From positions 151,460,329 through 151,524,328 of the forward strand of contig CM053143.1 in the NCBI GenBank assembly GCA_028571685.1: 64,000 nt of DNA. Reading direction: 5' to 3'. Every line of letters starts with the position of its first letter. Position 1 is the first letter of the stretch. This DNA comes from Heterohyrax brucei. Taxonomy: Eukaryota > Chordata > Mammalia > Hyracoidea > Procaviidae. Below, piece after piece: positions 55,546-64,000 of the stretch. Both the position numbers and the translations under genes were made by a program. The notes under the pieces are model-generated. The model was not told where the DNA came from. It made no database searches and saw only the letters and a program-made list of their open reading frames with translations.

Positions 55546-56629
55546 AGCCTTCTCACAGCTAAGTCAGTGGTTTGAATCTAGAATTTAGGGGGAATACCTT
55601 TACTAATTTGAATGTTGAAGGAAAATATCTGTCACCTAAGAATCCAAAAGGGTTAAGCAATTAAGTGATAGACTGTATTTCCCTGTTCACTAAATAATTT
55701 ATGGTATTAAGTGAGGACTATTAACTCAGTCCTCCTAAGTACCATTTAAGGCAAAACTTCTAGGAAAAATTGCAAAGAATTTGTGAGTAATTGTGTTGTC
55801 TAGTAGCTGCAGAACGGGGAAATTCAGAGAATGAAAATCAGCTGACTTGCTTTGTCTCACAGAAAGGTTTCTCCTATTTTTGCATAAAGACGTATAATGT
55901 GATCCTTAGAGAGTGTCACTCTAATTATGGTCTCCTTTATGTGAATGAATAAGCAGCAAATTTAGTTTTTACACTTGTCAGTAGGATAAAAATGCTCTCT
56001 CAGCTTAAAAGTAATTGAAGAAATTACTTGTAAAAGAATTAATGAAAGAAACTCAAGATAAAGGAAGGCAAGTTAGGAAACATCACGGGCCTGTCTCTCA
56101 GAATGCATAGAGAGAACTGAAGACTTTTCCCTTCTGCTGGCATTAGGGGCTCACGTGGAAGAACTGTGCTCACAGTGCCCTGTGGGTAGCTCGTGCTGGA
56201 GTTTGTGACTGAAATATGCTGAGCAGTAGGGAGACATTTCATTGCCTTGATGTAGGCATTACTCTCATGGAAGCTAGCTTGAGAGTTTACTCGTGCTAGG
56301 ATCTTCTAAGGCTACCAGTATTTAGGAGGAAAATTGCTTTCCCTTTGAGATGTATAAATTGTAAACAAATGGCACTTTCGAAAGGGACTGAAGAGTTACG
56401 GAACCATAGAGAAACAGAAGACACAGGGGCAAATGTCTCTTTACCCTCTGTGAGGGAGGAAGCTCTCTAAAGTTGGGCAGTAGCATTCTTTTGTGCTGGT
56501 GTTGGAGTGGTGGTTTACCAGGGACTGAGAAGTTTTCTGGGACACCAGACTTAGAGTACTATAAATGGGTATGTCCCAAGCCAGACAGGATGATCGGCCC
56601 CGCTAGCCGAACTGCTACGTTCCTTCTAG
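55546..56629. other. Unassigned sequence
   Basis: The 141-codon + frame that begins at 56,473 runs into the MER20-like element and has no recognised motif. Confidence 0.35.
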
Positions 56630-56760
56630 GACATTTACCACCCCTGACCCCTGCCCATCAGTGGTGTTTCGTAGTCATTGTGAGAATCCCAGGCCCTAGC
56701 GTGCATTTCCAAATGTCCTCTGAGGGGAGAAACTGTCCCCTGGTGAAGTCCACTCTGAGT
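56630..56760. mobile_element. MER20-like hAT fragment
   Basis: 'gtagtcattgtgagaatccc' and 'atttccaaatgtcctctgag' resemble the MER20-type interior in reverse. Confidence 0.5.
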
Positions 56761-57103
56761 CTTGCCTGTGGGCAGTCAGGTCCCACTGGCAGGACCATTG
56801 CTGCAGTAAGGTGGATGAATGAGGTTGCCTTAGACTTGAAACAAACACCTAAATGCTTTCGGCTAGAAAGGAGGGTCAGAGAGAGGCGGCAGTGTTGATG
56901 AAAGATCCTGTGCATTGAAAAAGTTAGGAAATTGATTTCATTTGTAAGCTTTTAATCATGTAGTCTCATCCACTGTGGCTCTTATTCAGAGTAATTACTG
57001 ATTTTCCCAGAATTTTCAAATTAATTTATGTAGTCACGCCAGGATGGCCAATGTTTAGGTAATTTTGCAGGATAGGAGAAATAGTAGACCTCCCTAGCAA
57101 AGG
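56761..57103. other. Unassigned sequence
   Basis: No gene or repeat recognised. Confidence 0.35.
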
Positions 57104-57270
57104 ATGGAAACTCTGGTGGTATAGGGGTGAAGTGCTACATCTGCTAACCAAAAGGTTGGCAGTTCAGATCCACCAGGCGCTTCTTGGACACACTATGGCG
57201 TAGTTCAACTCTGTCCTGCAGGGTCACTATGAATCAGAATCAACTTGATGGCATTGGGTGTGGCTTTTAG
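57104..57270 (+). mobile_element. AfroSINE
   Basis: Sense, near full length ('ggaaactctggtggtatagg' to 'tcaacttgatggcattgggt'). Confidence 0.88.
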
Positions 57271-58185
57271 GAGGGGATGGATCTCTCCTTCACACCATCC
57301 CGTGTCCTTGAATCAGGGAACCGTTTCCTAAGGAGAGTTCATCCTTCAGAAGGATCGGGAGGCAGAAGCATCTGGCAACTTCTGACTCAGGCAGGTTTAG
57401 AAGATCGGTAAGAGTAAGTGATGCGTATGTTTTGAAGAATCACTGACTAATTACAAGGCTGGTGTGTAGATCTGAAGTGTGTGTTATTATTACACCTGAA
57501 GACTACAAATGCTAAGCACAATTTTTATTGATTAAAAAAAGCCCACCCTTGTTCCATTGCTGAAGGAGATTTCTAAAGAGAGTCTGTTAGTTAACTTTGG
57601 GTTGAGACATATTTCATTTGCATTCTAAAATTGGTCAGTGTACTCTCTGCTGACGTGATCGTCCTGTTCCTGCTTTCAACATCAGCTTTTTCAGAGATAG
57701 AGCAGGAAGTCGTGTTGTCATGACAACAGTAACACGCTGAGAGGAAGGACTCTCACACAGCAAGTGACTGGGTTTTTATTGCTGATTTATATTGATAGTA
57801 AAATTGAATAGGGATGTCAGATTTGTAATTATATGTTTTGGCTCTATGTTTTCACTACTATTACTGATAATAAAATTGTTGAACATGCATTATGTTAATT
57901 TTTCCAATTATATACAACCCCATTTCATCTGTTCTCTGTATTGTCAGTAGTCTCAAAACACATGGTTTTCCTGATGGGAACTTTTGATAACATCCTTTTA
58001 CCAGTATAATAATGTCTAAATTCATGAGTGTGATATGCAGGGCCCTGTAAAAAATAGCTTCCACTGCCTTTAAACTTGCTTTCTCATCAGCTTCCTTTAT
58101 GAATCCCGCACGTAAATTGTCCTTGACTCCAGTCTTTAGAAGCTGAAGTGTCCCACACTTGCAGCTGTACTTGTTGTCCATCGTT
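57271..58185. other. Non-repetitive stretch holding an X-box cluster
   Basis: No repeat recognised in 57,280-58,180. The 106-codon antisense frame (58,181-57,861) has no recognised motif. The segment 57,610-57,730 holds several transcription-factor-like motifs, listed separately. Confidence 0.4.
57713..57728. promoter_or_regulatory. Palindromic RFX X-box motif
   Basis: 'tgttgtcatgacaaca' is a perfect 16-bp palindrome. Its core GTTGTCATGACAAC fits the RFX consensus RYYNYY-N(1-3)-RRNRRC on both strands. Within 120 bp to the left are ATTTGCAT (octamer, 57,616-57,623), ATTGG (reverse CCAAT box, 57,630-57,634) and TGACGTGA (CRE-like, 57,651-57,658). Function is inferred from motifs only. Confidence 0.45.
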
Positions 58186-58620
58186 GGTGTTGTGAGGCGC
58201 CATCAAGTGGGTGCTAACTCACACTGACCCTAGGCAGAATGATAATACACTGCCTGGTCTTGCCCCAAGCCCACGGTAATTGTTACTCTCAAGTCTGCTG
58301 TTGCAGCCACTGTGCCAGTCCATCTCCTTGAGGGTCTTCCTCTTTTTCACTGACCCTGCACTCTACCAAGCATGATGTCCTTCTCCAGGGACTGAGCCCT
58401 CCTGACAACATGTCCAAAGTATGTAGGATGCAGTTTCGCCATCTCTGCTTCCAAGGAGCACTCTGGTTGTACTTCTTCCAGAACAGATCTGTTGGTTCTT
58501 TTGGTGGTCATGGAACACTGGCTATTATTACAGTCATGCCAGACATGGCGCTCAGGGCTGGGATGAAGGTGAGATGCAAACATCTTGTGGTAAAAGAGTG
58601 TAGAGGCCTTTCATAGATGG
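58186..58620 (-). mobile_element. RTE LINE 3' end
   Basis: Antisense: 'gttgtgaggcgccatcaagt', 'ccaagcatgatgtccttctc', 'ccaaggagcactctggttgt'. The open frames come from the ORF end. Confidence 0.88.
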
Positions 58621-58769
58621 CAGTTAGTCCCTACAAAAAATTGTGGGAGCAAAAGTCTGAATTTGATAAAGGACCCCATGTGACAGAGAGAGGTGATTTC
58701 TGAATATTTAGTGTTTTAACTGTTAACACCAAGGTCATTTTGATTTTAAAAAAAGGCTTCATAGTGTTA

Positions 58770-59285
58770 CTGTTGTTGTCGTTGTGAGGTGCAGTTGAGT
58801 TGGCTCCAGCTCATAACCCTTTGTACAACAGAATGAAGCACTGCCCAGTCCTGCGCCCCCTCCCCATCATTGCTGTGTCTGAGCCTGCTGTTGCAGCTAC
58901 GACGTCAGTCCGTCTCGATGAGGGCCTTTGTCTTTTTTACTGACCTTCTTGTGTACCAAGCATGATGTCTTTCTCCAGGAATCAGTCCCTTCCAATAATG
59001 TATCTGAAATATGTGAGACGTCATCTCGTTATCCTTGCTTCTAAGGAACATTCTAGCTGTACTTCTTCCAAGACAGATTTGTTGGTTCTTCTGGTAGTCC
59101 ACAGTATCTTAAGTATTCTTTGCCAACACTGTAATTCACTGGCAATGATTCTTTATTGGTCTTCCTTATTCATTGGCCAGCTCTGATGTGCATACGAGGA
59201 AATTGAAAATATCGTGGCTTGGGTCACATGTACCTTAGTCCTCAAAGTAACATCTTTGCTTTTCAATGTACCTCATGGTAGTAGA
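58770..59285 (-). mobile_element. RTE LINE 3' end
   Basis: Antisense, same orientation as the previous copy: 'ttgtgaggtgcagttgagtt', 'accaagcatgatgtctttct', 'tggtcttccttattcattgg'. Confidence 0.88.
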
Positions 59286-59324
59286 TGCTTAAATCACACA
59301 TTTGTGTGTCTGTAATGATAAAAA

Positions 59325-59472
59325 TGAGCCCCGGTAGTGCAGTGATTAAGAGCTCAGCTGAGAATCAAAGGGTTGGTAGTTTAAACCCTCCAACTGCTCC
59401 ATGGGAGAAAGATGTGGTAGTCTTCTTCTGTAAGAATTAACAGCCTTGGAAACCCCACGGGACAGTTGATAC
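59325..59472 (+). mobile_element. AfroSINE, long variant, tail missing
   Basis: Sense: 'gagccccggtagtgcagtga', 'gagaaagatgtggtagtctt', ending 'aaaccccacgggacagttga'. Confidence 0.8.
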
Positions 59473-59802
59473 ACTGTATCAGGTTATCCAACTATATGTT
59501 ATCATTTGAAGTCATAGCCTCAGAATGAGTTAAAGTAGACATTTTCTTTTCTTTCAGAAAATTTCTGAGGAGCACTATTAATCCTAGAGAAGTTTTAAAA
59601 TGAGCAGTAGAAAGTTCTGAGTGCTTCAGAATTCTTAACAGTTGCTGACCTGGATTCTTAGTATTTAATCCTGAATCACATTTATATCCTTCCAATCAGG
59701 GGACCACGTTATGTTTCTTAGAGGCTTCTAATTTGAGGCTTCAAAGAAGCTTTTACAAAAAGAATCCCTCTTGAGTCCCTGACTTACTAGAAGCCTCTAG
59801 AA
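59473..59802. other. Unassigned sequence
   Basis: No gene or repeat recognised. Confidence 0.35.
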
Positions 59803-60267
59803 CAGCACTGTCCATTAGAAATATAATGTGAGCCAGATGTGTAATTTTAAGACACATTTAAAAAAAAAATCAGTGAAATTAATTTTACTCATGTATTTTA
59901 AGCCAATATATCTAAAATATTATTATTCCAATATGTAATCAATGTTAAAATTATTAGTAAGATAGTTTATATTCTTTTTATAGTAAGTCTTCTCAATCAC
60001 ATTTGTGTTTTATACTATTAAACCACTGCTGTCAAGTTGAGTCTGACTCACAGCAACCCTAGAGGTCAGAGTAGAACTGCCCCATAGAGTTTCCAAGGAG
60101 CACCTGGTGGATTTGAACTGCAGACCTTTTGGTTAGCAGCTGTAGCACTTAACCCACTATGTCACCAGGGTTTCCTTTATACGGTTAACACCTCTCTGTT
60201 TTGGCTAGCCAAATTCCATGAGCTTAGTAGCCATGGGGGCAAGTAGCCACTCTACTGGAGAGCACAG
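59803..60267. mobile_element. hAT DNA transposon with 8-bp duplication
   Basis: Non-autonomous element with inverted ends 'cagcactgtcca' (left) and 'tggagagcacag' (right). It is flanked by 'ctctagaa' (59,795-59,802) and 'ctccagaa' (60,268-60,275), the 8-bp target duplication expected for hAT, with one change. The interior is AT-rich ('gaaatataatgtgagccaga'). Confidence 0.85.
60016..60175 (-). mobile_element. AfroSINE nested in the hAT element
   Basis: Antisense, full length, between 'tttatac' at 60,009-60,015 and 60,176-60,182. TGACTCA at 60,044-60,050. Confidence 0.9.
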
Positions 60268-60275
60268 CTCCAGAA

Positions 60276-63029
60276 CTGCTAGCTTTTCAGAGCCCTGAGT
60301 GACTTCAGTAGCTACTTGAACAATGTCTTTACTGTTGATATTTTTTGTCAGTAGTAGTAGTTCTATTGTTAAGGAAAATGTGTCAGTGTTAAACAGTTGG
60401 TTTATATGAGCACTCATTTTGCAGAGGAGTGAGTTAATCATGGGCCCCAGTTATGACATACTTTCATCACATGCAAAACATGTGTTTTGTTTTGTGTTTT
60501 TATTTATCTTCTTGCTGTTCTTTTCTTACCTCACTCCCATCCTTTCGTCCCGTAGGCAGTCATTCAAATGTGTAACTTGTGGTTTGAAAATGTGCCCAGA
60601 CTATGTATCGTTGAGTTTTATGTGTGCTTTTAATTTTCTTAAAGGGTATTGGGTATGTATTTCTTTTTCACCATCTGCTGTGTTTTCAGATCTATCCATA
60701 ATGCCATGTGCACATCTAATCCAGGTCTGTATGAATGCAGCAAGTTGTACCTTCTTCCTCAGAGAAGGCCGGCCTCCCCAGTTGCCTCCTTTTCCCCATC
60801 ACCATAAAGAACTCTGCAGGAGCACCCTCATAGGTGTCCTCTGAGAAGGTATATAGGGTATATATACTTAGTATTACTGATTCATAGAGTATGTATTATT
60901 ACTGGTTCATAGAGTATGTATTATTAACTTGTTTTGAAAAGAAAATTATTTCTCTCTTATTTTTATGTCGATGAATATATGAATATACTTTTGGATGGTT
61001 TGGTTTAGTTAAAAATACAGCATCACAGTGTTCTACTGAATCAGATGTTTTTGTGAGACAGAATGAATCAAGTTGTGGCTGATTTTTATAGGGCTAGCTT
61101 ACCATTTCTGTCCTTACAGAAAATGTTTCTCAGACAGATATCAGTAGCTCTGCAGAAGACCAAGTTTTCCTAGAGTACCTCATTGAAATCTGAGATAAGT
61201 ACAAGTATAGTTTTTATACATAATTGAGAAAAATTTGCAGGGTCCTTATTCTGTCAGCAGAACAGAATCTATATGTTTTTAAAAGAATTAATCATTGAGA
61301 CAAAATGAAAGAAAAGTTGTCACCCTTAAACAGAACAAAAAAAATCAAAGTTTTATTGTGAAAAATGCTACGTATTTAAAAAAGGAAGAAAGAAAACTCA
61401 GTGTTTGTTCCACTTTAGGGAATTAAAAAAAAAAGTCAGTGTTTGTGTTCACTGAACGCCTTTCCGCTCCTGGCTCCATGGTTGAGTTCTTTCCACTGTC
61501 GTGTTTTTTAAAAGGAGTGGTAAATGCTCTCAGTTCATTCTTCAAAACACATCTGTGACACGGGAAGACACACAGAGTTTGTGTGTAGGAGGAAGTAAGC
61601 ATAAATAACTCTGCAGGATGACATTCTCCACATGGGCACACACTTGGTCCCCATTGATGTTCATCTGTTTTGTCTGCAACAAGGAAGACTTTGATACTGC
61701 ATCCTGATTCATTTGCTTCCAAAGAACATTCCTCTGTACCCACTTTCAAGATCTAAGTAAGATTTGTATGTGATGAGTGAGCTGTCTCTCAAAGGCCTGT
61801 AAATTATAATCATGTCTTTGATAGAGAAAGTAATGAAGTGAGTTACAGAAAGACATGCTTAGAACACAGCAGAATTCAAGAAGTGTTAGACCATCATTTA
61901 TAAATGGACACTAAATAGCAATACATCTTGGAAGAAGGCAGTTGAGCTAACTCAGACCAAAAATACTGTGTGGATCAGAGTTTTCACAAGTGAGAGGCTT
62001 AGATTATTTAAATTAGAAGAAACAAAAAGCTATTTCTGTTGCATGATAAATTTGAAATCCTTCCCAGACACCCAGAGATAAGAAACCTCTAACATGTCGA
62101 GCATTTTTCTAGTAGGAAAATAACTTTACCATATTGCTTAGGGTTTGATGCCTGGTGGGTTAGTCACTGCATTTGTGGGTAAATGAAAAGCAGCCAACAG
62201 TGGTTCCAGGTCGTTTATGGACATCATAGCAAAGCAGGACACATATTCAGTAGACAGGATGCTTGATACTACATGCTACCCCTGCCTCATTTTCCCTCTT
62301 TCCCACCTGGCCCCCATGTTGTGTAGCTTTATTTTATATGGATCTTTTCCAGGCATTCCCTACAGTTTTAAAGAATAAGATTTGAAAAAAGGGAACTACG
62401 TCAACTTGTAAAGACAGCATAGGGGCGGTGTCTGACCTCCTCCAGCCTCCCGTAGAGAGAGGAAAGCCCAGATCAACAGCCCAAGACTGATTTTCATGAG
62501 GTGCGGGTCAGATATGCCTCCTCTCTCTGCCATCTTCACCAATTCTGATACCAACCGTCCCTCACATAGCACTCTCTGCTTTTTGGCTGGGTGTGAGTAT
62601 TCCCTGAAATGGCCACACAGAATGCACAGACAACATTCACGATTGGGGAAGTAACAGGTCCCAATTCAGGCTGAGGAACTTTCCTGATACAGTTCTTCCT
62701 GCAGGACAGCCTCTTCCCAACTGTGCTGACAGGCATATTACCTCTCTCTGACCCTAGGTCTCTAGCCAAAGGCACTCAGCTTTCTCTCTCTCTGGGCCGG
62801 GGAGCCTACCACTCCATCTCCTGTAGCCAGATCTCTCCTTGAGTGATAATGGGCTCTTCTTCCTGCTTTGAAATTGGGTGTCTTTTAAGGCAAAACTGAC
62901 CAATGGCCTTGGTAGGCCACAGTCACCCTATCACACAGTCACTTCAGTGGGAGTCACAAGACTAGAGTCACAAGCTAGAAGGGCAACACACAAAAGTAAT
63001 TAATGGTATTGCATAAACACATGACATTC
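60276..63029. other. Longest stretch without recognised repeats
   Basis: Contains a 141-codon + frame (60,419-60,844) and a 108-codon antisense frame (61,749-61,423), both without motifs I recognise. 62,400-62,950 is richer in C and G, with 'tctctgccatcttcaccaat' and a short CT run near 62,785. It could be an unrecognised repeat or an LTR-like element; I see no TG...CA ends. Confidence 0.35.
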
Positions 63030-63135
63030 GGAAAATATCTACTACACACCTCCTATGTCTAGCACATGTCTGTGGTACCATGATTGATTAAAATGAAAAG
63101 ACAAAGCTGGTCTTTGCTTTAAAGAACTTATATCT
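63030..63135 (-). repeat. L2 LINE 3' fragment
   Basis: 'tctactacacacctcctatg', 'ggtctttgctttaaagaact' fit antisense L2, diverged. Confidence 0.5.
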
Positions 63136-63175
63136 ACTTGATTTATAAGGAATAGCATCTGTGTGAGAACTTTTG

Positions 63176-63378
63176 ATCCTAGAGTGGTGCAGATGGTTAA
63201 GCATTTGACTTACTATCTTAAAGGTTAGAACCGACCGAGAGACACCTTGCAAGAGGGACCTGTGGTGATCTCTTTCTGAAAGGTCATCACCTTGAACCCC
63301 TAGGGAGCAGTTCTGTGCTGCACACATGCAGTCTCCATGAGTTGAAATCAACTCTGTGGCAAGTAACTACAGCCAACA
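63176..63378 (+). mobile_element. AfroSINE, long variant
   Basis: Sense: 'gatcctagagtggtgcagat', 'ggtgatctctttctgaaagg', tail 'atgagttgaaatcaactctg'. Confidence 0.82.
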
Positions 63379-63954
63379 ATGAACTTATTGCTACTGGGGA
63401 CCTAGGATTTAAACTCTAAATAGTGCCATATTCTAATTGCTACAGAAAGGATGTGCTTCTAAAGTTGTTGTTTGAGAGTTTCAAAAGTAATTATTTCATT
63501 TGTCCTTTTCTAAGATTTCAGAGCAATTACCTAATGTGTCTTGTGCTAGATGCCGTTTTGAGAAATGTAAAAAAAAAAAAAAAGAAAGACACTCTTTCCA
63601 TGTACATCCTTGGCAGATGGGATCTACAAATATTCCTGCCTCCTTTCTGTCAGTATCAGACAAACTCAGAGTCCTCCATGTGCATATTACTCTTTCTTTG
63701 CTGAAAAGAAAAGGCAAACTCTTCTGCAGGTGTGTAGCCGCTAATTGGTTTTGTCGTTATATTCTCCCTTAGAGAATCTTTTTGCCGTTTTCTCCTGGCT
63801 TAGACTTGTAGGAGGTGGGAGTATGCAGGGATAATGCAGATCAAGGAATTAGAAGCCTTCAATAAAATGGGTGGTGTGATGTTACTTGAAGATGGTTGAA
63901 TCTTGGTAACTATTGCTGGAGGTTTCTAGAGAATTAGGCTCAACACAGTTTCTT
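63379..63954. other. Unassigned sequence with a poly(A) run
   Basis: A 15-A run lies near 63,569-63,583. Open frames that cross it are low-complexity. Confidence 0.4.
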
Positions 63955-64000
63955 CATTTTTTTATTTTTTACTTTTATTGTGATTAAGTGAAAGTATACA
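63955..64000 (-). mobile_element. Start of an antisense L1 3' end at the window edge
   Basis: 'ttttttattttttacttttattg' is abbreviated here: a poly(T)-rich run leads into 'gtgattaagtgaaagtatac', matching the L1 3' ends at 1,590 and 39,600. The element continues past the window. Confidence 0.75.

Noticed and set aside
56473-56898. 141-codon + open frame
   Set aside because: Its middle overlaps a MER20-like element and it shows no motif; the length is possible by chance in this GC-richer stretch.
60419-60844. 141-codon + open frame with hydrophobic start
   Set aside because: Low-complexity Phe/Leu-rich N-terminal part from T-rich DNA, no recognised domain and no splice context.
63500-63772. 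Open frames on both strands at the right end
   Set aside because: They run through a poly(A) run and read as Lys or Phe strings.

Overview
This window is mammalian nuclear DNA built mostly from interspersed repeats. The repeats point to an afrotherian genome, most likely an elephant or a close relative. About fifty copies of one tRNA-derived SINE are present. Its + strand reads 'ccctggtggcacagtggtta', then 'ctaaccaaaaggtc', then 'ggggcagttctactctgtcc', and ends in a 'tatgagtc..actc.acggca' tail, which is the AfroSINE pattern. The same tail closes many RTE-clade (BovB-like) LINE fragments and a second, longer composite SINE. Older mammal-wide repeats (MIR, L2, MER5A- and MER20-like hAT elements) lie underneath. 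I found no confirmed protein-coding gene, tRNA, rRNA, CRISPR array or operon. The window is either intergenic or inside a large intron.

Layout. 1-6,000: SINE pieces, a MIR, and an antisense L1 with both natural ends (1,586-5,508), an identifiable ORF1 remnant and an endonuclease remnant but no reverse transcriptase. 6,000-12,400: L2, SINEs and a SINE-in-SINE nest. 12,400-23,400: RTE-rich stretch with the longest sense RTE reverse-transcriptase relic (14,512-16,132), a hAT element split by an L1 3' end, and three L1 3' ends of a second family. 23,775-28,447: a sense L1 with a 5' UTR of three tandem promoter-like units, no ORF1, an endonuclease remnant, a missing RT core and an intact-looking C-terminal cysteine motif. 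28,450-36,500: mixed repeats, an exon-like antisense ORF (30,134-30,365), a SINE>L1>SINE nest (33,406-34,730) and two copies of a linked SINE pair. 36,480-40,500: antisense L2 with SINE inserts and an L1 3' end. 40,600-54,000: short RTE derivatives, composite SINEs, an antisense RTE (50,456-52,195) and SINE clusters. 54,000-64,000: RTE fragments, a hAT element with an 8-bp target duplication, less repetitive DNA with a palindromic RFX-type X-box (57,713-57,728), and the start of another antisense L1 at the right edge.

How the parts fit: L1 and RTE supply the copying machinery. The SINEs carry RTE-like 3' tails, consistent with RTE mobilising them. Almost every autonomous element here is broken, often by large internal deletions that keep both termini. 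The most testable items are the tandem 5' UTR units of the sense L1, the family of end-to-end RTE mini-elements, the way CpG decay turns the SINE tail into an AP-1 motif, and the X-box cluster. Family names and all similarity statements come from reading the sequence by eye; no database search was run.
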